Origin: M3007 sp044230315 | GTDB taxonomy: Bacteria; Bacteroidota; Bacteroidia; Chitinophagales; Saprospiraceae | Reading direction: 5' to 3' | NCBI GenBank assembly: GCA_044230315.1 | Contig: JBGARJ010000005.1 | Span: 1-64,000, forward strand | Length of the DNA stretch: 64,000 nt | Shown here: one piece after another, positions 36,701 through 44,246 of the stretch | Layout of the letters: every line of letters begins with the position of its first letter | Numbering within the stretch: position 1 is the stretch's first letter | The notes under the pieces: generated by a model | Database searches by the model: none | Seen by the model: only the letters and a program-made list of their open reading frames with translations | What the model was told of the DNA's origin: nothing | Program-made: the position numbers and the translations under genes

Positions 36701-37362
36701 CCGCCCGGGGCAGCAATCGTAACCGGCGGTTCCATACCATTGATCAGCGATCCGGGCGGCGCTGTCCATGTATAAGCCCCTGCTCCAGTGACTGGCGGAA
36801 CGGAAAATGTGACCGTTGCGCCTGGGCAAGCGGATGCAGGACCCGAAATTACTCCTACCTGGCCTACATTCGGGGCCTGTACGGCACTCGGTGGCGTCAC
36901 ATTGATCACAAAATCGCATTGGTCGCCGGCATATCCGTCAATCAAAAGATAATAGTTGACACCGGGGGTTAAGGGCGCAGTAATGGTTGCAGGCACAGCA
37001 GCGCACCCATTGCATCCCATATAGCAAGCAACGGGGTTGCTGTTGCAGCCCGTATACAAGGCGATCTGGATACCATCGCCGTTCGCACAGTTGGATGCAG
37101 TAGCCGTAAACGTCGCACCGCTGGATCCGGCGATAAACCCGAGCCATTGCTCGTTCTCAATAGTGCCGCAGAAACCTGGTGGTGTTTGACCCGAGTATCC
37201 GGAAGTACTCCCCATGTAACCATTGAAGTTACAATATATACAGATATCGGAACATAAATCAGCTGCTGGTGTGGTGTTGGAAGGGCACGGTTGCGGCAAT
37301 TGCGCCAACAGTTCCCAACCAAAAAAGAGCAGCCATGTCAAAGCGAGTAGTTTTTTTACCAT
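30796..37362 (-). CDS. Giant surface adhesin 2 (tandem Ig-like repeats, gliding-motility CTD)
   Basis: About 2188 residues from the ATG at 37362 (MVKKLLALTWLLFFGWELLAQ); an ATG at 37395 adds 11 residues before the signal peptide. The order of parts is the same as in adhesin 1: a Cys-rich N-terminal module with NEQWLGFIAGS, a PKD-like domain (ACPGATVTFSVPPVTGAGAY), two Y-x-GCDS modules, then 20 Ig-like repeats of about 78 residues (about 365-1923), typically SWTGPGGFTS...NPTV...GTYTLTVT..NGCT, with two Cys per repeat. A SprB-type repeat (CFGKTDGVIGV), a linker (GMDTTIHLGQSIQL) and the CTD (VYIPNVFNPESSG ... VYDRWGNAVHEY ... DVTLLRD) close it. Expected at the cell surface through T9SS. It is a tandem paralogue of adhesin 1. 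Confidence 0.92.
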   Translation of the reverse strand: MVKKLLALTWLLFFGWELLAQLPQPCPSNTTPAADLCSDICIYCNFNGYMGSTSGYSGQTPPGFCGTIENEQWLGFIAGSSGATFTATASNCANGDGIQIALYTGCNSNPVACYMGCNGCAAVPATITAPLTPGVNYYLLIDGYAGDQCDFVINVTPPSAVQAPNVGQVGVISGPASACPGATVTFSVPPVTGAGAYTWTAPPGSLINGMEPPVTIAAPGGNSVQVTIGPNGGTICVLPQNSCNDGVEKCKTINVAPIPPTTLPPVVVCNEDLPYYLPWDDPVYITGTYQHVYQSYQGCDSTVRITVNVKPPIIKYLAPQTVCAGSCITICGEEYCDGGSYSHVCESYQGCDSVVSFSLIVLQPLAEITSNGVLSCNNDTITLTSSPSVGTKIWKLNGTVIGGGNSIKITQPGTVILTVTASAGGSFCVETDTLVITGNTTPPTVSATGGVLGCGAAQAQLGTNTNATGPTYLWSPSTGLSATNIANPIATQPGTYTVQVTDGVTGCTNTASIQVTGNTTPPAASATGGVVTCANTTISIGSSTNVANPTYSWSGPAGFTSTQQNPNNVMAAGTYTVTITNTTNNCTATATTTVTTNTTPPSASATGGVISCVTPTITLNGSSPTGGVTYSWTGPSFTAGVQNPSVDTAGVYTLVVTNPANGCTSTATTTVTGNTNLPTAAATGGEVSCGAPNLVLMGSSTTPGATFAWVGPGFTAAVANPSVSAPGTYTLTVTGTNSCTQTATATVTGNFAVPNADATGGTITCSASSTTISGTSTTPGVTFQWIGPSGGIYNGPNPTVSNVGTYILTVTSPNGCTATATATVQPDANVPNATAMGGTLDCNIASVVLNGGSTTPGALLNWVGPGGFQSTLEDPTVSVSGTYTLTVSNPANGCTAIATADVILDDAVPGAVATGGTLTCTDPSLDLTGSATATNVTWSWSGPGGFTSTVQNPTVMAAGDYSLTVTGANGCTSSTTTTVLADQNLPVPASTTGTLTCSKVDLTLNGSANVNVSYAWSGPNSFTSIDQNPTVNMPGDYTLTVTADNGCTSATTVTVMQDIVPPDITAAGNTITCTDPMVPLSGGSATGSATFSWLGPNGFTSSNPNPVVQNKGTYTLIVTGPNGCTSESSVDVLLDTEAPTVFAQVTGVLTCAATSIDIATTASNSTSPIVTYAWTGPNSFSSALEDPSVTDPGTYTLVVTSANGCTKQVTTDVTQDVATPNASAVGDTLTCLITSVALTGSSTTPNATFSWQDPSGGIFSDVSNPDVAVAGIYTLTVTGPNGCTASSTATVILDGDFPDASAVSTNNLNCTLVTTQLQGSSGVPGVSYSWTAANGDIIGITPNISISSPGTYQLAVTAQNGCVTNANVTVTQDITLPGATALGDTIDCITGQTPVTGNSPTPGVSYAWTGPNNFTSSQQSPVVSQNGIYSLTVTGANGCTSTATATVTENTASPVVTVGGAGTLTCDLTQLTLTSTITTPGATGVWTNPGGTVISSQPTVDVSAPGVYTYTVTAQNGCISSPTVTVGQNVTTPQNVTVTGGLIDCTTPMLALSANSTTPNITYAWTGPGGFTSTLQNPQTGTGGTYTVVLTNQANGCKATAVTNVTEDFTQPNINVVTQTITCTTPTVTLDATTNVSFAKFAWTGPDINASNKSKEDPKVTKPGTYVVVVTAQNGCTKSFSIDVIADVMPPDVATTGVTLTCTTPSNTITGTSLTPGVTYSWTGPGGFASTQPSPTVNQTGNYVLTVTAPNGCTATSVAAVIPDSSIPTVDATGATLTCAITSVQINATSNTPNATWQWAGPGGYTSTVQSPSVTVPGNYTVVVTAPNGCTASKTVQIPGDTAGPNIVTGVPNQLNCTTTQVTLNAGVQAPGNYTYQWTTQTGTILSGAFSQNPTVSAAAVYSVLVTNQQNGCTSTKDVTVKVDSATVSGAVLNVRDVSCFGKTDGVIGVANVIGGTPTFLYSLDNLPFVAASFFTSLKPGSHSLVIQDANGCEWQTTIEIGEPEELKVNLGMDTTIHLGQSIQLSLDNTVNFPNRVVKLILDPTNLDSVFCDTCSGILSPINSFRYFVTVVDSNGCKATDSRIVIVDKTRYVYIPNVFNPESSGNNNLFMIFGGEDVVEIKSFRVYDRWGNAVHEYFNFPPNSIDAAWDGTIRGEKANPAVFVYYAEILFKDGETVLYKGDVTLLRD

Positions 37363-37628
37363 GAAGTCCGGTAAGTTTAAAAGTTTGACAAACATTCAGA
37401 GCGGAAGATATGCCGAAGCACATAACGATAGGTTCGTGGCATACACCGGGGAAATATTCTGCAAAGGAAGGAAGAATTTTATTCTGAAGACCCCTTTTGG
37501 AGCCATTTTAACTGCCTCATCTGGAGTCTTTTGACAAAAAATTTCCATTCCGAATTTATTATTTTAGCCTTTGGCGTTTGGAGAAATTTATAGTTACAAA
37601 AAAAATTTAAACCTTAACAAACTAACCT
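37363..37628. other. AT-rich intergenic region before giant adhesin 2
   Basis: 266 bp containing long A- and T-runs near 37545-37600, markedly richer in AT than the flanking genes. It must hold the start signals of adhesin 2 and the end of adhesin 3. I found neither a perfect TAnnTTTG nor a convincing hairpin. Confidence 0.5.
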
Positions 37629-40600
37629 TCAGCGCAATAAAGTGACACCCCCGCTAAATGTTTCCCGTTCACCGTCTATAAATCGGATGAGTGCAAAATA
37701 AGCATAAACACCTTGCGGCATTTTTCGACCGCGGAACGTGCCGTTCCATCCGTGGGCAGTGTCATTAGGAAGAAAATGCCCGGCCTCGAATATGCAATCC
37801 CCCCACCGGTCATAAATTCTGAATGCCTCAACTTCTACCACATCTGCCCCGCCGAAAACCATAAAGATGTCATTCTGCCCTTTTCCCGGATCAAAAACGG
37901 TCGGAAAGTAAACCCTTCGCGCCCGCTCAAGCGCCAAAACCACTTCATCTTGTCCTGAACATCCACTGGTATCGATCACGGTAACCCGGATTTTGCCGGA
38001 ATGCAAGGGTAGAAACCGCTGAAACAACCGCCCTACTGCCGCCGAATCCAACAAGGGGTTCCAAATCACGGTATCCAAACCACCCATGGGAACAATCCCT
38101 CCGACGACAAGATACACTGAGTCGCCTAACGCTGCCTCGATATCGCTTCCAAGGTCAATTTTTATTTCGGGCGGATCTGCGAGCAGCAATGTGTCTGAAG
38201 CCCACTCGCACCCCGCAGCGTCCTGGGCGGTCAGCCAATAGGCGCCAGGCGCCAGGTTCGCAAATTGTTGTGCCGCACCGAAGGGACCGCCGTTGAGCGC
38301 AAACAACACAGGCGGTGTGCCGCCACTGACTTCCCCAATCTGCAGCGAGCCGTTTTCCTCGCCATAGCAACGCACCGGTTTGACCGTTATTCCCGCCACA
38401 TGCAGCGTTGGCACCAGTTGTGATACCAGCACAGCGTCGGAATCTGTGCAGCCAAACTGGTCTTTCACCTCCAGCACGTATAAGCCGGGAGTATCAATTT
38501 GCAGGTGGGTCATATTCGCTCCCAACAGGGTGTCGCCCTCCAAACGCCATTGATAGGTTTCGCCGTGGCCAGTGCTGGTTGCAGTGCCGCCAAGGATGGT
38601 CTGTGGGGCCATGCAGGTCAATTCCTGGTCCAAACCGGCGTCTGCTGTTGGCGGCGGTTGCAGGACAACCTGCACCACCACGCTGTCGTCGGAGCAAGGA
38701 AATACACCGGGAACGCGGTAAGAAAATAAATAAGTACCGGGCAGCAACCCTGTCGGATGTACTATGCCACCGACAGCATCCAGTACGCCCGGCATCGGAA
38801 GGCCGGGGCTCAGTGCTTTCCAGGCGCCGCCGCTGTCAGCTCCTTTCAAATAAGCATAGAGCCCGATGGCTGCCGTATCACCACTGCAGCGGAGCACTGT
38901 GTCCGGCTGAGTTCCTGCAAAAGCCCGGGGGATTACATTCACCTCAACCGTATCCGTCCCTTGGTTGGCGCAACCAAGAGGGCCGGCATCCTTTACTGAT
39001 GCTAAAACATATAACGTGGAGTTCAACGGGGTGATCGGGATTTCTCTGGCAGTTGAATCCAGGAGCAACACACTGGCAGTTGATCCGGAGTTGCCATCGC
39101 GATAAACGACCTGCAACGGGAAGATCCCATTTCCCTGAACGATCAGCCGAGCCGGTTGGCCGGAGCAAATGGTGGTGTCTCCCGAAAGCGACGCTTCCGG
39201 CAAGGCTCTCCACTGAACGGGTGTCCCGACAGAGACGGACAAGCACGGGTCGTTCCAATCGATCGCACTACCTGCCAGATTTCCCGCAACGGCTGATATG
39301 TAATAGGTGACACCGGTCTTTAAGTTGGCTGCAAACTTAAATTCTGGAGCATCATTTACGGCCAGCACGGTACCCAGCACAGGCCCGGGAAGATCGTGCA
39401 GCACAAATTTAACCCCGTCGTCAGGGTCGGGCGCAGCATCGTTATTCCATATAGCCTCAGCGGTCTGATCGGCGCAAAACGACAAACTCCCCCCGGCCAT
39501 AGTACCAGCATTCGTACTGCACTGGCAATGGTTGCTGCCCGATACCGGCGGTGCGCTGCATCCATTGGCGTCTTTTATAAAGAAAGTATAATTACTATTA
39601 TTGATCAATGGCAGCGATGCGAACAGATCCCCGTTGAAGGCACCCGCCAAACCGTCCACAGCAAATGGAGGGGTGCCGCCGATCACTTTAAAGGCAATCG
39701 TGAAGGCCGTATTGGTGGGGTTGCAGAGGGTCGTCAGATTGCTCAATACAGGTTGCGGATGAAAGGTAACGAACACTTCATCAAAACCAGCGCACTGGCC
39801 GTTTTGCTCCGTCCAGGTGAAAATGTACGCGCCGGGGAGGGAAACTTGTACATCGGAGCTGGGCGCGCCAGGCATACCAAACAGTGCATTTCCCGGGCCG
39901 GAGGCTAAACTCCAAACGCCCGGGAATGCGCCGGCGCTGGCAGGCAACACCAGGCTCAACCCGCAAAGGACCGTGTCGGGGCCCGCAAATGGCTGCGGGC
40001 GTTGCAAAAACTGGACAGGTTGCCCGGGAGAAATGGAATAGCAAGGGTCGTCCGGGTCCGGGAAACCGTTCAGGGCATTTCCGGCAACTTGTGAGATATA
40101 ATAGGTAACGCCGTATTCCATACCCGGGACGAAACCAAAGGAGCCCGTTGTGTTCTCCGCCAATACCTTGCCTGGCAAGGCGCCAGCGGAAGTGTGCAAA
40201 ATATAGCTGATTGCATCGTTGCCATCCAACAGTGGGCTGTCAATCGCGGCTACTTTTACAGTATCGCCGGCGCATACCTGTAGCAATTGATCTGCCATAG
40301 CGCCGGCTTGTGTGCCGCAGGCACAAACATGCAATCCGTTAATCGCAAAAGGCGCGCATTTGTTATTATCTTCTATCGTAAAATTATATAGACCGCCATT
40401 CAGGATTGGGTTTGAATAAAAAGTATTGTTCGGCAATACCAAGCCATTCACCGTATAGGGCGGTCTCCCGCCAGTTACATCAAAATGTACAATATAGTGT
40501 TCATTGGTTGAATCGCACAGGTATGTCGTATTCTCAATAGAAATGCTGTCATAGAAGGTCAGCATCATGTCGTCATTGCCCGAACAGCCGTTCTCCGATA

Positions 40601-43600
40601 CAATCCATCGGAGCAAATAAGTTCCCGCTTTCAGGGCAGAGACAGTAGTAGATGCAGTGTTGGCGTTAAAAAAATCCAATCCGCCTCCGGGAACAGTTGC
40701 GGCGATACTCCAGACACCGTCGCCGCCCGAAGCATTCAAGGTGAAAATGCTGCCGCAAACGGCAGTATCGGGGCCTGCATCCGCAACCGGCAAACTGTAA
40801 AAAATCGCCGGTTGACCGATCGATACCGCCAGGCAGGGATCAGCCACGTCAAGTTGACCATTCAACTTGTTTCCAACTACGGCTGAAATGTAATAGGTCT
40901 GACCAGGAACCATGCCTGGCAGCATAGCAAAGCTACCGGCCGCACTGACTGCCAAAACTTGTCCCAATGAAGCTGTGCTGCCGGTATGCAATACGAAGGC
41001 TAGTGTGTCATTGGGGTCCTGGGTCGATCCGCCGAGGTATTGCGCCTGCACGGAATCGCCCGCGCAAGCAGTCAGCAAGGTATTGCTCATCAACCCGGCC
41101 TGGCTGATACAGGCGCAGACATGCATTCCATTGATCGGATCGCTGGCGCACCCGTTTTTATCGGTTATCTTCCAGGAAAAAGCACCCCCGTTGGGTATTG
41201 GCGCCGATCCGAATTGATTTCCCGTAACGGCGCTAGCATTGGCAAAATAGGGTGGAGTTCCACCGGTAATACCAAATTGGACCGTATAATGTTCACCGAC
41301 ACTATCGCAAACGTAACTAAGCGGTCCCGCCACAGGATTTGAATTGAACCGAACTGTTGTACTGTCCGAACCCAGGCAAATACCCTGCTGCTCGGTCCAG
41401 ACAAAATGATAAACACCGGGTTGTTGCACCGTAATAGCACAAGTTGGTGAAAGGCTGTCGGTAAATATCACACCGCCCGGCCCATCAGACAAGGACCAAT
41501 AACCGTGATTAGAAGGATTGCTCAAATTCGCCTGGAGTGCTCCATTCAGGCCGCAAAAAACCTGATCCGGCCCGGCATTGGCGGCAGGCAAGGGCAGAAG
41601 GGTTATTTTTTGACAGATCAAGGGCCCGGCCCCGCAGGCATTATAAGGTTGAACGCATACTACACCGGTATCCGCCTTCAAATCCCACAGTACATTCAAC
41701 CCCGTAGAGTCGCTTGGCCCCAAAACCTTGCCACCGTCGATTTTCCAGGAATATCCGGCGGCGCCGGGTACCGTATCAATCTGGTAATAAGCTGTGGACC
41801 AAGCACAGGCTATGTCGGGGCCAGTCAGGGTAGGTGCTGGAGGCGGCTTCATCACTTGCAGCGGCAAACAGACCTTGTAGCTGGTATCGCATGCGTTGAA
41901 AGCCTGCACGCACACTTCTGTTGAGCCGGCCACTGCCCAAGCGACCCGGATGGTATCCGTAGTTTGTCCGGAAACCAAAACACCGCCGGTTGGAACATCC
42001 CACAGGTACCCGAGCACGCCGGGCAACTTGGCAATCCAGTATACAGCCGTATCGCCCGAACACAGCTGTACCGGTCCGGATGGTATGGTCAGGATAACAG
42101 GTGGCGGGAACACCGAAATCGGAAGGCAGACGGAGTCGCTGTTTCCACAAGCATTCCCGGCACTCACGCAGACGGTGTCGCCGGTAGTCATATTCCAGGT
42201 CAGGTTGACGGTGGTCGTGCCTTGCCCGGTATTGAGGATTACCCCGATCGGCGTATTCCACTGATATGTCACTGCGCTGGCAATAGGATCAATATGCAAA
42301 TCCAGATTCTGGCCCGGGCACACGGTATCTGTGCCCAATATTGCTGCCGGCGCAGGCGGCGGGTTTTGGTTAGACTGCACCGATGCAACAGCCGTATCGC
42401 AACAGGAAATGCTGCCGGCAGATCGGCAAACCACCAGTTGGTAGCCTCCGGCAGCCATGGCTTTGACCTTATTTTGATTGTTTGGCCCACTAATAACACC
42501 CCCGGAGATTGCAGTCCAGGCGTAGGTAACATCGGGTCCGGGCGGCGTTGATCCGCTTCCATCGAGTTCAACAGATGGTTGTGTACAGGAAAGCGGTGCG
42601 GGGGGAGCGATAACAGCCGATGCTTCCAGCACAGCCAGGTGTAACACCACGATACTATCGCAACCATCCGATCCGGGATACGTTTGCGTGTAATTCCCTG
42701 CCGCGCAATTGCTCGTAAAACCAGCCGTTTGTGCACAGGCGCCAGGGCAAATCGATTCATACAAATGCACCGTGTCGGGCTGTATTACTAATAGGTGTAA
42801 GGTAGCGGTATACGGGCAACCGTTTTGCGACAAGGCTACCACGTGATCGCCGCTTGTACAAAATTGCTCACCATAATACGCCAGACAATTGGGTGCACAA
42901 ATCGTATCAAAGGTCTCAATATTTTCCACCGGAGTTAAAATATTGACATTCACACAGTTGGAGGTTATTTTTCCGCAAAACGGCGGCGTGGAGGAGTTCA
43001 GCTGCGTCGCTAATTGCGTAACAGTCAGGGTGCCGTTGGGCGGCGGTATCTTGCTTGAATCGGCCTTGAGATAAGACAGGCCACACACGGTGTAGGAGCC
43101 CGGCGGGTAATCGCTCAGGTCGGGGCCCTTTTCATATCCGACGATGACGCCGCCCGAACCGATTATATACTCGTAGGCATAGGTAGTGGCAGGCGGCGGC
43201 GTTTGCGGCGGCGTGTAAGCCGGCGTCATGCTCAAGTTTAAACTGCTGTCACCGGCGCATGCCGTGACGTCGGGCTGCAGCAAATTGCCTGCGTTGGCCA
43301 CGCAGGAAAAGCAATCGATTCCGGTCGGGTCGCAAAAGATGATCGAGTAATCGTAGAAATTGCCGACATCGCTCCCCAACTCGTCTGTCACCGAAAGCGT
43401 CCATTGGCCGTTGACCGGCCCGGTATTGAAATTTTCCAGGCAACCGTCAAAAGGGTGATAAGAGCCGGTATAATAACCTAAAATACCCCAGGGTTGTGCA
43501 TTGCTCCAGGTAGGGGCGAAACCGGGGTCGGGGCTGGCTACGGTGCTACAAGGTACGAACGTTACATCCCAGGTGGTGCCGTCCGTTTCGCCAAAAAATC

Positions 43601-43922
43601 CGGTGGGTCCTACCAGGGTAATGGTTTGCCCGGCCGGCGAGCTCAGCGTAATCAACAGATCGCCCACAAATTCATGATCGAAAAAGAGCGTCACGCCGCA
43701 TACCCCTTGCCCGTTCTGGCCGAGCGTTGCATTGGCGGCATTTTGCACCTGGATATAAAAATTGCCCTGAAAAAGATCGTCCATCACTTGCGGACAATTG
43801 GTGCAGGCGCAATTGGTTTGCCCGTTCAGGTTGGATGCAGCCCCTAACAAGGTATACCCTGTCAAAAGCAGTCGAAACAGCAGTCCGGAAGAGAAACTAA
43901 GCCCGCTTGTCAAATTCCGCAT
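37629..43922 (-). CDS. Giant surface adhesin 3 (P-domain, PKD-like and 265-residue repeats, gliding-motility CTD)
   Basis: 2097 residues. A signal peptide (about 1-35, ending NLNGQT) is followed by a P/homoB proprotein-convertase-like domain (about 36-205: VCGVTLFFDHEFVGDLLITLSSPAGQ, NFNTGPVNGQWTLSVTDE). Then Y/GCDS-type modules, one Ig-like repeat (ASAVIAPPAPLSC...), and three PKD-like domains with VCPG/NACG motifs follow. Three long repeats of about 265 residues come next (777-1041, 1042-1306, 1307-1570), each opening AGPD-x3-CG and containing DPCLAVS- or DPCYSIS-type endings. One further Ig-like repeat, a SprB repeat (CYGEENGSLQI), a linker and the CTD (about 2000-2097, VYFPTVFDPGKGQND ... 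IYDRWGDCIFE ... VTLLR) finish it. It uses the same parts as adhesins 1 and 2 in another order. No protease domain accompanies the P-domain. Confidence 0.92.
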   Translation of the reverse strand: MRNLTSGLSFSSGLLFRLLLTGYTLLGAASNLNGQTNCACTNCPQVMDDLFQGNFYIQVQNAANATLGQNGQGVCGVTLFFDHEFVGDLLITLSSPAGQTITLVGPTGFFGETDGTTWDVTFVPCSTVASPDPGFAPTWSNAQPWGILGYYTGSYHPFDGCLENFNTGPVNGQWTLSVTDELGSDVGNFYDYSIIFCDPTGIDCFSCVANAGNLLQPDVTACAGDSSLNLSMTPAYTPPQTPPPATTYAYEYIIGSGGVIVGYEKGPDLSDYPPGSYTVCGLSYLKADSSKIPPPNGTLTVTQLATQLNSSTPPFCGKITSNCVNVNILTPVENIETFDTICAPNCLAYYGEQFCTSGDHVVALSQNGCPYTATLHLLVIQPDTVHLYESICPGACAQTAGFTSNCAAGNYTQTYPGSDGCDSIVVLHLAVLEASAVIAPPAPLSCTQPSVELDGSGSTPPGPDVTYAWTAISGGVISGPNNQNKVKAMAAGGYQLVVCRSAGSISCCDTAVASVQSNQNPPPAPAAILGTDTVCPGQNLDLHIDPIASAVTYQWNTPIGVILNTGQGTTTVNLTWNMTTGDTVCVSAGNACGNSDSVCLPISVFPPPVILTIPSGPVQLCSGDTAVYWIAKLPGVLGYLWDVPTGGVLVSGQTTDTIRVAWAVAGSTEVCVQAFNACDTSYKVCLPLQVMKPPPAPTLTGPDIACAWSTAYYQIDTVPGAAGYSWKIDGGKVLGPSDSTGLNVLWDLKADTGVVCVQPYNACGAGPLICQKITLLPLPAANAGPDQVFCGLNGALQANLSNPSNHGYWSLSDGPGGVIFTDSLSPTCAITVQQPGVYHFVWTEQQGICLGSDSTTVRFNSNPVAGPLSYVCDSVGEHYTVQFGITGGTPPYFANASAVTGNQFGSAPIPNGGAFSWKITDKNGCASDPINGMHVCACISQAGLMSNTLLTACAGDSVQAQYLGGSTQDPNDTLAFVLHTGSTASLGQVLAVSAAGSFAMLPGMVPGQTYYISAVVGNKLNGQLDVADPCLAVSIGQPAIFYSLPVADAGPDTAVCGSIFTLNASGGDGVWSIAATVPGGGLDFFNANTASTTVSALKAGTYLLRWIVSENGCSGNDDMMLTFYDSISIENTTYLCDSTNEHYIVHFDVTGGRPPYTVNGLVLPNNTFYSNPILNGGLYNFTIEDNNKCAPFAINGLHVCACGTQAGAMADQLLQVCAGDTVKVAAIDSPLLDGNDAISYILHTSAGALPGKVLAENTTGSFGFVPGMEYGVTYYISQVAGNALNGFPDPDDPCYSISPGQPVQFLQRPQPFAGPDTVLCGLSLVLPASAGAFPGVWSLASGPGNALFGMPGAPSSDVQVSLPGAYIFTWTEQNGQCAGFDEVFVTFHPQPVLSNLTTLCNPTNTAFTIAFKVIGGTPPFAVDGLAGAFNGDLFASLPLINNSNYTFFIKDANGCSAPPVSGSNHCQCSTNAGTMAGGSLSFCADQTAEAIWNNDAAPDPDDGVKFVLHDLPGPVLGTVLAVNDAPEFKFAANLKTGVTYYISAVAGNLAGSAIDWNDPCLSVSVGTPVQWRALPEASLSGDTTICSGQPARLIVQGNGIFPLQVVYRDGNSGSTASVLLLDSTAREIPITPLNSTLYVLASVKDAGPLGCANQGTDTVEVNVIPRAFAGTQPDTVLRCSGDTAAIGLYAYLKGADSGGAWKALSPGLPMPGVLDAVGGIVHPTGLLPGTYLFSYRVPGVFPCSDDSVVVQVVLQPPPTADAGLDQELTCMAPQTILGGTATSTGHGETYQWRLEGDTLLGANMTHLQIDTPGLYVLEVKDQFGCTDSDAVLVSQLVPTLHVAGITVKPVRCYGEENGSLQIGEVSGGTPPVLFALNGGPFGAAQQFANLAPGAYWLTAQDAAGCEWASDTLLLADPPEIKIDLGSDIEAALGDSVYLVVGGIVPMGGLDTVIWNPLLDSAAVGRLFQRFLPLHSGKIRVTVIDTSGCSGQDEVVLALERARRVYFPTVFDPGKGQNDIFMVFGGADVVEVEAFRIYDRWGDCIFEAGHFLPNDTAHGWNGTFRGRKMPQGVYAYFALIRFIDGERETFSGGVTLLR

Positions 43923-44246
43923 TGCACAATAATTTGGCCGAAGCCCGCCTTGCCTGGCAAATGTTTTACAACAAAATCGGTATTTGCTCTATTGCCAAAA
44001 GATGTTTGGCAAGGTCTCGAATCGTATGAATGGGCAAAATACAAACTCTTCCTCAATTGCAACAACCTGGTGCGGGACCGTTTGCCTTAATTGCTGCCAA
44101 TATCAGCAGATCAATTGCCAAAACATGTCCCAGTCGCCGCTTTGCCCGAAAATCCGACCGCGTTGAGGTAATTTTACGGTGCAGAAACAGGTTGCCAGAA
44201 TTAGTTTTGCAAAAAATCCTGTTTCCCGCACTCATTTTCGCCTAAG
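43923..44246. other. Divergent intergenic region between giant adhesin 3 and the S8 protease gene
   Basis: 324 bp without a credible gene. It includes a small hairpin at 43992-44012 (TTGCCAAA / TTTGGCAA, 5-nt loop) and related TTGGCA/TTGCCA words at several other places, which could be operator half-sites. A -7 element for the S8 gene lies at 44202-44209. Confidence 0.5.
44202..44209 (+). promoter_or_regulatory. -7 element of the S8 protease gene
   Basis: TAGTTTTG, matching TAnnTTTG, 37 nt before the ATG at 44247. No TTTG at -33. Confidence 0.45.
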
